From Flagellimonas hymeniacidonis (GTDB lineage Bacteria; Bacteroidota; Bacteroidia; Flavobacteriales; Flavobacteriaceae), in NCBI RefSeq assembly GCF_008040165.1, contig NZ_VRUR01000003.1:38721-102720 (forward strand): a DNA stretch of 64,000 nucleotides. Direction: 5' to 3'. The notes beneath the pieces were generated by a model. The model was not told where the DNA came from, did no database searches, and saw nothing but the letters and a program-made list of their open reading frames with translations. The position numbers were made by a program, and so were the translations under genes. Of the stretch, positions 17,762-26,006 are shown piece after piece. Positions within the stretch are counted from its first letter, which is position 1, and each line of letters begins with the position of its first letter.

Positions 17762-19480
17762 CTAGATGTTTTGTTGTTTTAATTGTTCTACGATATAATC
17801 AGAAGTTCGCCATGAAAGTGCTAAAATGGTCCATGTCGGGTTTTTGTCAGCTTGAGAAACAAAAGGTCCTGCGTCAACAATAAAAACGTTTTTGGTGTCA
17901 TGTAGTTGTTGGTATTTATTGACAACAGATGTTTTCTTGTTATCCCCCATTCTCGTAGTTCCCACTTCGTGAATGATTTTTCCAGGAGCCAGAATGCCAT
18001 AATCCACCTCTTTTCCGGGTTTATCACCAAGGGGTTCGGCACCAATATTATGCAGTATTTCCTCAAAGGTATCATGCATATGTTTTACCTGTTTTACCTC
18101 ATGATCCGTCCATTGGTAGTTGAATTTTAACACTGGTATTCCAAATTCGTCAACCTTGGTATTGTCAATTTCACAATAATTGCTCTTCTGTGGAATGGAC
18201 TCTCCTCTGCCAGAAAAACCAAGAACGGAGCCATAGTATTTCTTAACATCTTCTCGTAGCGTATTTCCATAGCCTCCAACTTTTACCCCAAAGAATTTAT
18301 TAAACTCGTTGGCATTAAAACCAAATCCATAACCTGGCATTCCCATTCCACCCCAGATTTCAATATGATAGCCTCTTGGAAAATCAAGCTTTTTATTATC
18401 CAACCACCAAGGGGTATATATGTGCATACCACCAACGCCATCTTCATTATATGTTTTTCTGTTCATAAGATCTGGAACGAAACCTGCTCTGCCTGTTCCA
18501 GTGGAGTCGTGGAGGTATTTCCCTACAATATCACTACTATTGCCTAATCCGTTGGGATGTTGTTTACTCTTTGAGTTTAGCAAAATTCTTGCTGAACTAC
18601 AGGCTGAGGCTGCCAAAACAACCACCTTGCCTTTAAGTTTGTATTCCTTTCTGTCATCTTTGTTTATATATGAAACGCCTGTTGCTTTGCCCTCCTCATC
18701 TGTGGTTACTTCCCTAACCATAGAATTGACAAAAAGGTCTATTTGACCTCCATTCTTTTGAGCCGGGAAGATTAAACAGGTTCCTGCCGAAAAGTCTGCA
18801 TATACCTGGCAAGCTCTTGAACATTGTCCGCAATAAAAACATACCCCTCTATCTGTATTAATTTTTTTAGTGAGCATAGACATTCTTGAAGGGTAGACAG
18901 GAATGTTGGATTTTCTAGCACCTTTAATGTAGAAAAGCTCATGTAATCTTGGTTTAGGCGGGGGAAGAAAAAATCCATCAGGGTCATTTGGTAGCCCCTC
19001 ATTGGTTCCAAAAACTCCAATTAATTTATCTACTTTGTCATAATAAGGTTTAACATCATCATAACCAATGGGCCAATTATCTCCCAGGCCATCTTGATCT
19101 TTTCTCTTAAAGTCTTTTGGTCCAAACCGAAGTGAAATTCTCCCCCAGTGGTTGGTTCTGCCCCCTAGCATTCTTGAACGAAACCAGCTAAATTCACTTC
19201 CTTTTTCATTGGTGTAGGGTTCACCTTCAATATCCCAACCTCCATATGCCGAATCAAAATCACCAAAAGGTCTTGTGGTGTTTGCCCCTCTTCTTGGTGA
19301 CTCATAGGGCCATTTCATTTGTGTCATTTGTTCTGGATCGGCAGGATCAAAAAATGGGCCTGCTTCAACAACGGCAACCTTTAAACCTGCTTCTGAGAGA
19401 ATTTTGGTAGCCATACCGCCACCGGCACCTGAACCAACAATAATTACATCGTAAACTTGGGAAGATTCAATTATTTGCAT
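17762..19480 (-). CDS. GMC-family FAD dehydrogenase with Fe-S-type cysteine cluster
   Basis: Catalytic subunit, 572 aa, of a gluconate/sugar-alcohol dehydrogenase-type GMC oxidoreductase. The N-terminal ADP-binding fold is IVGSGAGGGMATKILSE. It has the GMC region MLGGRTNHWGRISLRF and a C-terminal substrate region with IHEVGTTRMGDN and the conserved NPTWTILALS. C214, C217, C220 and C224 form CxxCxxCxxxC. Bacterial FAD-glucose dehydrogenase alpha subunits bind an iron-sulfur cluster at a comparable place, so one is likely here for electron transfer. It has no signal peptide of its own, and export probably depends on the Tat subunit downstream. No cytochrome subunit gene follows. The substrate is unknown. 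Confidence 0.85.
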   Translation of the reverse strand: MQIIESSQVYDVIIVGSGAGGGMATKILSEAGLKVAVVEAGPFFDPADPEQMTQMKWPYESPRRGANTTRPFGDFDSAYGGWDIEGEPYTNEKGSEFSWFRSRMLGGRTNHWGRISLRFGPKDFKRKDQDGLGDNWPIGYDDVKPYYDKVDKLIGVFGTNEGLPNDPDGFFLPPPKPRLHELFYIKGARKSNIPVYPSRMSMLTKKINTDRGVCFYCGQCSRACQVYADFSAGTCLIFPAQKNGGQIDLFVNSMVREVTTDEEGKATGVSYINKDDRKEYKLKGKVVVLAASACSSARILLNSKSKQHPNGLGNSSDIVGKYLHDSTGTGRAGFVPDLMNRKTYNEDGVGGMHIYTPWWLDNKKLDFPRGYHIEIWGGMGMPGYGFGFNANEFNKFFGVKVGGYGNTLREDVKKYYGSVLGFSGRGESIPQKSNYCEIDNTKVDEFGIPVLKFNYQWTDHEVKQVKHMHDTFEEILHNIGAEPLGDKPGKEVDYGILAPGKIIHEVGTTRMGDNKKTSVVNKYQQLHDTKNVFIVDAGPFVSQADKNPTWTILALSWRTSDYIVEQLKQQNI

Positions 19481-19597
19481 CTAATAGAAATTATAGCAGC
19501 AAATTATAAAATATTGTAAGAGTTGTAACTGTTTTTTAGCTTTTTAGCAGCAAAACACGTCTGAACAACAAAAAAAGGGAAAGTTGATAAAATAAAA

Positions 19598-19629
19598 AAA
19601 GTCCGAATATCATCGATTTTTCGGACTTT
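19598..19629 (-). terminator. Orphan intrinsic terminator
   Basis: AAAGTCCGAA (19598-19607) pairs with TTCGGACTTT (19620-19629). On the minus strand the stem is followed by a run of seven T. It does not follow any recognised gene on that strand. Confidence 0.65.
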
Positions 19630-19824
19630 ATCATAGTAATATTTGTTATTGGGTACATGTGGTTCAGGCTTAAAGCCACTTCGCTTTATTGGACCAATTA
19701 AAATTGAATTTAGCAAGTGGGAATTATTCTAATAAAATTGCCCGTTCTAGAAAAAGAGGAAAACTACTCTTCAAATGCATTAATTTTCCATAAAGGGGTA
19801 ATTCATATATAAATAAAATATTTA

Positions 19825-19832
19825 TACTTTTG
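19825..19832 (+). promoter_or_regulatory. -7 promoter element for the kinase/regulator pair
   Basis: TACTTTTG matches TAnnTTTG exactly and lies 53 nt before the TTG start of the kinase. No good TTG upstream element was seen. Confidence 0.45.
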
Positions 19833-19885
19833 AAGTAAATTCCTACGTTATGATTGGAGTATATGTTTTGACTAAATAAGAGCTT

Positions 19886-21724
19886 TTGACTACAATTAAC
19901 AATTCTGCACACTTTCTTATTAAAGATAATCCTGCACCATTGGCGATATTGGATACAGAACTTAAACTCCTTAATCACTCGGATGAGTGGCTGAACGAGC
20001 ACCATGCATCCACCGACTTGATTGATGGTCAATCATTTTTTGATGTTTTCCCAGAATTTCCAAAGGAATTGATTACAGTTGTTGAAAATTGTTTAAAAGG
20101 GAAATCCGATAATAATTCTGGCCGTAAATTCATTCTTCCGCAAGGTAAAATCTGCTGGTATCGCTGGAAAATCAATCCTTGGTACGACGATTATGGCAAT
20201 GTACAGGGATTAATAGTGTTACTTGAAAATGTCACCGAGGAAAAAATAGAAGAGGAGTTGCTTCTCAAGGCAAAAAAAGTTGCAAGAATTGGGGGTTGGG
20301 AAGTCGATCTTATATCTAGCAAGGTTTATTGGACGGCCATAACCAGGGAAATCCATGAGGTTGATTCAGATTATATTCCAAATTTAGAAGAAGGGATAAG
20401 TTTCTATAAAGAGGGAGAAGATAGGGATAAAATAACTTTTTTGGTCAATGAGGCAATGCGTAATGGTAAATCCTGGGATACGGAATTACGTATAATAACA
20501 GATAAAGGCAATGAGGTTTGGGTAAGGGCCAAAGGTGAAGCCGAAATCATAAATGGGAAGTGTGTCCGTCTTTTTGGAACCTTCCAAGATATAGATAACA
20601 CAAAGAAAACAGATTTAAAGTATCGAGAGGTATCACAAAGGTTGGCTATTGCAACCTCTGCGGCAGGTGTTGGCATTTGGGAGTATAACATTCCCGAAAA
20701 TTCACTTATATGGGATGAAAACATGTACCTGCTGTATGGAATCAAAAAGAAAGATTTCAAGGGGGTTTACGAAGCCTGGGAAAAAGCTGTACACCCTGAT
20801 GATAAGAGCCGTTGCCAAAAAGAAATAGAAATGGCAATAAGTGGGGAAAAGGAATTTGATACGGAGTTTAGGGTGGTATGGCCCAATCAAGATATCCACT
20901 TCATAAAAGCAAAATCCATTGTCCTAAGAGATTCGAAGGAGAACCCACTAAAAATGATTGGAATAAACTGGGACATTACTTCAATTAGGGAGGCCGAAGA
21001 AAAGCTTAAACGGCTTTTAAAGACCACAACGGACCAAAATGAGGGACTCTCCAATTTCGCCCATATTGTTTCCCATAATTTGAGGTCCCATTCCGCAAAT
21101 CTATCCATGCTATCAGGGTACTTGTTAAAGTCCGAAGAAAGCGATGATTTTGCAGGATCAAATGAAGAAAAACGAGATGTAACCCGTATGCTGGGAGAAG
21201 CTTCTGAAAGTCTTAATGAAACAATCTTGCATCTGAACGAAGTGGTACAAATTCGGTCCGATATCAGTGAAAAGATTAAATTGGTCTCTTTGTCAGATGC
21301 TATTGACAGAGTGCTTAAGAACATAGGCAAACTATTAAAAGAAAATAACGCCAATTGCCAAATTAAGGTAAACAAAAAGCATATGGTGCTGGCGGTTCCA
21401 GCTTATTTGGACAGTATTTTATTAAACCTTTTTACCAACAGCTTAAAGTATTCACACCCTGATCGCAATCCGGAGATTAGTATTTCCGCCTCGAAAAGAA
21501 AAAACCTCATTATTGTAAAGTTTCGGGATAATGGTTTGGGTATTGATCTATCGAGATATGGCAAAAAATTGTTCGGAATGTATAAGACATTCCACAGACA
21601 TAAAGATGCCAAGGGAATTGGGCTATTTATCACAAAAAATCAAATAGATGCCATGGGCGGAAGAATTGGGGTGGAAAGCATTGTAGGTGAAGGAACAGAG
21701 TTTTTGCTGTATTTTAAAACTTAA
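19886..21724 (+). CDS. Multi-PAS sensor histidine kinase
   Basis: A 612-aa cytosolic sensor kinase without membrane segments. Three PAS-type domains can be traced: about 10-120 (NPAPLAILDTELKLL), about 125-240 (KKVARIGGWEVDL with a PAC tail), and about 250-370 (TSAAGVGIWEYNIPEN). A dimerisation/phosphoacceptor helix contains NFAHIVSHNLRSH, with the His as the phosphorylation site. The HATPase domain has the N box NLFTNSLKYSHPD, the G1 box FRDNGLGID and the G2 box KGIGLFITKNQIDAMGG. It starts at TTG: there is no in-frame ATG before the second PAS domain. The response regulator follows after 9 nt. The signal is unknown. Confidence 0.9.
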   Translation: MTTINNSAHFLIKDNPAPLAILDTELKLLNHSDEWLNEHHASTDLIDGQSFFDVFPEFPKELITVVENCLKGKSDNNSGRKFILPQGKICWYRWKINPWYDDYGNVQGLIVLLENVTEEKIEEELLLKAKKVARIGGWEVDLISSKVYWTAITREIHEVDSDYIPNLEEGISFYKEGEDRDKITFLVNEAMRNGKSWDTELRIITDKGNEVWVRAKGEAEIINGKCVRLFGTFQDIDNTKKTDLKYREVSQRLAIATSAAGVGIWEYNIPENSLIWDENMYLLYGIKKKDFKGVYEAWEKAVHPDDKSRCQKEIEMAISGEKEFDTEFRVVWPNQDIHFIKAKSIVLRDSKENPLKMIGINWDITSIREAEEKLKRLLKTTTDQNEGLSNFAHIVSHNLRSHSANLSMLSGYLLKSEESDDFAGSNEEKRDVTRMLGEASESLNETILHLNEVVQIRSDISEKIKLVSLSDAIDRVLKNIGKLLKENNANCQIKVNKKHMVLAVPAYLDSILLNLFTNSLKYSHPDRNPEISISASKRKNLIIVKFRDNGLGIDLSRYGKKLFGMYKTFHRHKDAKGIGLFITKNQIDAMGGRIGVESIVGEGTEFLLYFKT

Positions 21725-21733
21725 GAATAATAG

Positions 21734-22135
21734 ATGAAAGCCCTAAAGAATACTTGTATTATTGATGATGATCCCCTTTTTGTTTTTGGAATGAAAATTC
21801 TAATTAAACAATTGGGAAACTTTGGTGATCTTATGATTTGTGAAAACGGGGAGGAAGCTATTGAGTGTTTGTCAGAACTTATCGATACAAAAAAAGACCT
21901 GCCCAATGTAATATTTTTGGATATTAATATGCCTATTATGGATGGATGGGAGTTTCTTGAAGGTTTTCAAAAAATCCCGTTTGAAGCCAGAAAAAATGTG
22001 GCCATTTATATTGTTAGCTCTTCAATTGACTCCCGTGACCTGGAAAGAACGAAAAAGATTGATTTGGTAAATGGCTATATATTAAAGCCAATAACACCGG
22101 AAGATCTTAGCTCTGTTTTAGAAGAAGTTGCTTAG
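21734..22135 (+). CDS. Single-domain response regulator (CheY-like)
   Basis: A 133-aa receiver domain with no output domain. The acidic pocket is IIDDDPL (D11-D13), the phosphoacceptor is D63 in FLDINMPIMDGWEF, the Ser switch is in IYIVSSSID, and the conserved Lys is in YILKPITPEDL. It is encoded 9 nt after the PAS histidine kinase and is its likely partner. Lacking a DNA-binding domain, it must act by protein contact or in a phosphorelay. Confidence 0.93.
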   Translation: MKALKNTCIIDDDPLFVFGMKILIKQLGNFGDLMICENGEEAIECLSELIDTKKDLPNVIFLDINMPIMDGWEFLEGFQKIPFEARKNVAIYIVSSSIDSRDLERTKKIDLVNGYILKPITPEDLSSVLEEVA

Positions 22136-22690
22136 TTCACAAAGAAGTTTCTTTTTAATAGTTGATAATAAATTGTTGAGTTATAAAAAACACTGTTTCC
22201 ATATTTTTCTAAACTACCACAATCACTTATCGGTTTCTTTATTGTTGACTTGATTCTATGGCCTCGTATTTTTGTAGAATTTGAATATGATCGGAAATGT
22301 TGGACATTGCACCATTAAAATTGATTGCTATTGCACAGATATTCAGTTTGTGAAACCAGTAAAAACAATATTTTTGGACTAGAAGGCCAACAATAGCTTG
22401 AAGAACACCTCTCTTAAGTTTTCCTTATAATAAGGTCAATTGACCAAGCAATTTTATATAGTAGTATCTGTTCCTTAAAACAAACGTTTTAAGGAACTTT
22501 TCCATTATTAAGATGTAGAATGCATGAAATGTAAGACCCCTATAAAATGATGACTCCAGTTGATTCTTGAAATTATTTTATACCTATAATGCTTTCTGAT
22601 CTGACAAATACTGGCCAAAGGATATTCGTACTGAATATTTAAAAAGAATAGATTTCATTACAATGCGCCATAATATAATTCTTTCTCAAC
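22136..22690. other. Gene-free interval with one terminator-like hairpin
   Basis: A 555-nt interval with no convincing reading frame. Its only clear structure is a perfect 12-bp inverted repeat at 22470-22497. The rest is A+T-rich with stops in all frames. Confidence 0.5.
22470..22497 (+). terminator. Terminator-like perfect hairpin
   Basis: GTTCCTTAAAAC (22470-22481) pairs perfectly with GTTTTAAGGAAC (22486-22497) around an AAAC loop, followed by TTTTCC on the + strand. It stands 335 nt after the response-regulator stop, so it is either a distant terminator or an operator. Confidence 0.5.
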
Positions 22691-23224
22691 TTATTTTTCT
22701 ATTTTACTCACAAAATCAAGCACAAAAGCTTTAACAGCATTCCAATCCGTATATTCATGGTCTTGAGAAGTGTCGGTATTTCCGCCTTGTTTTTTAGCAA
22801 TCATTCTCATGATTAGTCGTTTAAAATAATCATATTGTGTATACTTTAATGCTCCTGCAATATGATTGATTTCTCTTGCTTCCCATCCGGTTTGCTTTAA
22901 GAATTTTTCAGCTATGGTATTAGCCTCCTCATGCTCCTCATCAATATTGGATGCAACTGCCATAGAAACCGAAAAAAAAGCAGATGGCTTTTTATTAAGC
23001 TCATCTATACTTTCCAGAACATAATTATAGATAGAACTTTGATATTTATGCATATGTATCGAACTTCCAATTAAAGTGACATCAAAATCATCTGGTTTAA
23101 GAGGTTCTTCTGTAGCATCAGCAATAACTACTTTATGGTTTTCATCTTGAAGGATGTCTTCCATGAATCGAGCAATTTTACGAGTTTGCCCTTCACTTGT
23201 ACCGTAAATAATAAGTATTTTCAT
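22691..23224 (-). CDS. Flavodoxin-domain protein, HemG-like
   Basis: A 177-aa flavodoxin-fold protein resembling menaquinone-dependent protoporphyrinogen oxidase HemG. The FMN phosphate loop is IYGTSEGQTRKIARF (residues about 6-20). Other family marks are VTLIGSSIHMHKYQSSIY, FFSVSMAV and GWEAREINHIAGALKYTQYD. It could oxidise protoporphyrinogen IX or serve as another quinone-linked flavoprotein. It is isolated, with a convergent gap on one side and a separate CPBP gene 103 nt upstream. Confidence 0.8.
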   Translation of the reverse strand: MKILIIYGTSEGQTRKIARFMEDILQDENHKVVIADATEEPLKPDDFDVTLIGSSIHMHKYQSSIYNYVLESIDELNKKPSAFFSVSMAVASNIDEEHEEANTIAEKFLKQTGWEAREINHIAGALKYTQYDYFKRLIMRMIAKKQGGNTDTSQDHEYTDWNAVKAFVLDFVSKIEK

Positions 23225-23327
23225 TTTATAATCTTATTTAGTTTTAATAGTGAATTGTTCTTGATAAAAGCTACAAACATCCAAAATCCAATAGCAAGGA
23301 GGACATAATAAATAAAAAGATAGACAC

Positions 23328-24071
23328 CTACCTGGGAAATATTGAAGAGGAAAGTGTGAATGCTGTAAGCGTTGCATGTAGAATTATGGGTGGAATTAAA
23401 CTGAGTGACCTATCATAAAGCCAAACTATAAGTATCCGTACGGGTATTAAACCTGCGTAGTGAAAAAATAAACCAGGTAAAAAGGTTGATAAAACTAAGT
23501 TGCCCGAACTATCGCCAGACCCGCTAAAAATGGGAAGGAAATGCCATGCCCCCCAGAATATCCCAATAATTAAACCAGTCTTTAATACGCTATATTTTTC
23601 TCTTAGTTTAGGAATTGCATATCCTGACCATCCCAATTCCTCTAAAAGACCACCAACTATTATTCCATAAATCAGTCCACTTAGAATTAGGGTTGTTTTA
23701 TCATCTTTTGTAACAATGTCTGGAATATATACTTCTGAAAATTGATATAGAATTAAAAGAGAAATAATTGAAAAGGTTGGTATGATAAATAAAGCTATTA
23801 GATAGATTGAGCTTCCTAAACACCACTTCAAAAGCTTTTTAAATAACTCGCTGACCCCCTTTTTGCCTTTAGTTAGACCAATCATAATAAAGCCAGCAAT
23901 ACTAGGCCCTAGTAAAAATGGAATCATTGAAATAGGAAGTAATTTATCAAATTGCCTTGCTGTTGCAGGTATTCCTGTTTGGTACGGCACAATCAAAATT
24001 CCACCCCATGAAATTATAAATGTTAGAAGGAAGAAGAGTGTAACAGGGCTATTTTTTATGTATTCTCTCAT
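23328..24071 (-). CDS. CPBP family intramembrane protease
   Basis: A 247-aa polytopic membrane protein of the CAAX-protease/bacteriocin-processing (ABI/CPBP) family. The glutamate motif reads GGLLEELGWSGYAIPKLRE, followed by the second motif GIFWGAWHFLPIF and a third, PPIILHATLTAF, which together supply the Glu and His residues thought to bind metal. Seven or eight hydrophobic segments are visible. There is no bacteriocin gene nearby and the substrate is unknown. Confidence 0.85.
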   Translation of the reverse strand: MREYIKNSPVTLFFLLTFIISWGGILIVPYQTGIPATARQFDKLLPISMIPFLLGPSIAGFIMIGLTKGKKGVSELFKKLLKWCLGSSIYLIALFIIPTFSIISLLILYQFSEVYIPDIVTKDDKTTLILSGLIYGIIVGGLLEELGWSGYAIPKLREKYSVLKTGLIIGIFWGAWHFLPIFSGSGDSSGNLVLSTFLPGLFFHYAGLIPVRILIVWLYDRSLSLIPPIILHATLTAFTLSSSIFPR

Positions 24072-25050
24072 AAATTATTACCAGCATAGGAATACGATTA
24101 ATGACCAATATATCCTTATATGAACAATACCGATTTAACATGTTTTGCATAATTATTGATCTACCGGTATTTGTTAAAAGATACCTTTAGTCTTTTTGCA
24201 ATGTAGGATTGGTGGTACTAATTACCTATGACATTAATCAGTATTATGAAAAGACGGATTAGAAGAACGAAGTGGAGAAGAATACTGGTGTCCTGAAAAA
24301 TGTTCGTATTATGGCACTATTGAATCTGTTGAATAATATTATTTACTTAAGGAGAGCATTTCAAACCCAATAGTTAAAGCATAGTAAGTTGCAATTCCTA
24401 TAAATCTTAAAATATACTGCGATTAGCAAGCCATCCGTGAACCTGTCCAAGAAGTTCCTGTTTAAACACCTATAGTGCACCAGTAAACCGAAATGGCAAA
24501 CACAAGTTCATCATAGTTATCAAGTATTTAATGAATGCTTCCTTTAGAATCATCCAATTGTTTTTTAAACTTATAGCCACCCCAATTTTGTCTTTTTAGG
24601 CTGTTTTACTATTTTATTGGTATTGTCCTTTAAATTTGAGCTACCTTATATGACAATGGTCATCATGTTGTTGTTTTTTGAGATTCTATTTTGTGTTCCC
24701 ATCTCCACAGACCATTTGCTCCCTGCCCACCTTTATTCCCGAATCAATTGATGAAAAAACCCATATTCCAAATGATAGAAGGAGGCCCATAACATTACAA
24801 TTCCCAATATGAAAGTATTAATATATGAAAAATACCTACCCATAAAAGAGGGGATTCCAAAAACTCAATGATAATTGCCAAAAAGGCAATTATCTAAGGT
24901 AAGCCCTAATGGGATTGCAAAATGCCTATTACGTTGCCAAAATCGACTATCTTCAAGCACCCAATTGAAAAGGACGGATATATTCCAAGGCCAACCTTAT
25001 CACCATGGAAGCACCGTTATTGGAGGCGCTGTAGAATAGAAAATTATAGT
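24072..25050. other. Gene-free left flank of the fucose locus
   Basis: A 979-nt stretch between the CPBP gene and the AraC regulator. Short frames are present, for example a 16-codon Arg-rich one at 24246, but none looks like protein. It contains a perfect 10-bp hairpin at 24870-24894. No mobile-element remnant could be recognised. Confidence 0.5.
24870..24894 (+). repeat. Perfect inverted repeat upstream of the AraC regulator
   Basis: GATAATTGCC (24870-24879) and GGCAATTATC (24885-24894) with an AAAAA loop. There is no T tract, so it looks less like a terminator and more like an operator or mRNA hairpin. It lies about 157 nt before the regulator ATG. Confidence 0.5.
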
Positions 25051-25917
25051 ATGAAGCTACATTTCTTGGATAGAACCATTATTGAAAATAATTCATTTGC
25101 AATAAAAGAAAACAGCTATCCCTATTTTTTGAGAATATGGCATTATCATCCTGAATTGGAACTTGTTTATATTAAAAAAAGTACGGGAACAAGGTTTATA
25201 GGCGACAGTATTGAGCGATTCTCCGAAGGTGAGGTTATTCTAATTGGCCCAAATCTGCCACATATGTGGTTAAATGATAAAAAATATTTTTCCGATTCGT
25301 CCAATTTAGTTGCCGAGGCATATGCGATTCATTTCAAAAAAGATTTCTTGGGAAAAGAATTTCTAAATGCGCCAGAGCTAAAAAATGTATCCGATTTGAT
25401 CGAAACCTCTATTTTGGGGATAAAGTTTGTAGGCTTGGACCACAAAGTTATTGCGCTGATCAAAGAGTTGCCAAAAAAAAGATCTTTTGAAAAGTTGATA
25501 CAATTTTTGGAGATACTAAACAGCCTTGCTAATCATACCGAAAGGGTTCTTTTGTCAAGCAAAGGTTATTTAAGCTTTTTTAAAAAGAGCTACAACATAA
25601 ATAGGGATAGGGTATTGCAATACATCTTCAATAATTTTAATAGATCGATAACATTAGTGGAAGTTGCTGCCATTGCAAATATGAACCCTACCGCTTTTAG
25701 CAGGTATTTCAAAAAAACACATAGAAAAAGCTTTAAGGAATACCTAAATGAAATCAGGGTTGGTTATGCCTGCAAATTGTTAACAGAAAATGATTATAAT
25801 ATTACACGGATTTGCTATGAATCCGGATACAATAGTGTTTCAAATTTCAATCGCCAATTTAAAAAGATAATGGGAATTCCACCTTCTGAATATCTAAGAC
25901 AGCATAGGATAATCTGA
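25051..25917 (+). CDS. AraC-family regulator of the fucose locus
   Basis: A 288-aa transcription regulator. The N-terminal cupin-like sensor domain (FLRIWHYHPELELVYIKKSTG, GEVILIGPNLPHMW) probably binds the inducer. The C-terminal AraC domain has two helix-turn-helices: SITLVEVAAIANMNPTAFSRYFKKTH, then NITRICYESGYNSVSNFNRQFK, ending GIPPSEYLRQH. The ATG at 25051 is preferred over 24922, because the extension is Pro/Arg-rich with no family match and the shorter form has the normal length. It is encoded 89 nt upstream of the fucose catabolic operon in the same direction and is its likely activator. Confidence 0.88.
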   Translation: MKLHFLDRTIIENNSFAIKENSYPYFLRIWHYHPELELVYIKKSTGTRFIGDSIERFSEGEVILIGPNLPHMWLNDKKYFSDSSNLVAEAYAIHFKKDFLGKEFLNAPELKNVSDLIETSILGIKFVGLDHKVIALIKELPKKRSFEKLIQFLEILNSLANHTERVLLSSKGYLSFFKKSYNINRDRVLQYIFNNFNRSITLVEVAAIANMNPTAFSRYFKKTHRKSFKEYLNEIRVGYACKLLTENDYNITRICYESGYNSVSNFNRQFKKIMGIPPSEYLRQHRII

Positions 25918-26006
25918 CTTTTTCTGCAAAAAAAATACTGGTAGGTGCAATATAATGCATGATGGGATACATGCCCGACAATAACTTTGTCCAATAAAGT
26001 GATCCT

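Larger units (their letters stand above)
19481..19885 (-). other. Gene-free stretch with orphan minus-strand terminator; possible small RNA
   Basis: A 405-nt divergent gap between the GMC gene and the kinase. It holds a strong hairpin with a T run on the minus strand (19598-19629), although no minus-strand gene lies upstream of it. The sequence ahead of the hairpin (about 19630-19740 minus) contains short self-complementary pieces (GTGG...CCAC, GGCTTTAAGCC). This would fit a small RNA ending at 19598, but no convincing promoter was found. An open frame of 70 codons crosses it without recognisable protein features. Confidence 0.25.

Noticed and set aside
19504..19716. 70-codon minus-strand ORF
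   Set aside because: It runs through a terminator hairpin, has no recognisable motifs and no promoter; a small RNA is more plausible than a protein.
24246..24296. 16-codon Arg-rich micro-ORF (MKRRIRRTKWRRILVS)
   Set aside because: Too short, in a gene-free A+T-rich stretch, no ribosome binding site or conservation evidence.
24922..25050. N-terminal extension of the AraC regulator
   Set aside because: Pro/Arg-rich, no similarity to sensor domains, and the protein has normal family length from 25051.
25957..25974. GCATG...CATGC inverted repeat before the dehydratase gene
   Set aside because: Only 5-bp arms, expected by chance in a region this long.
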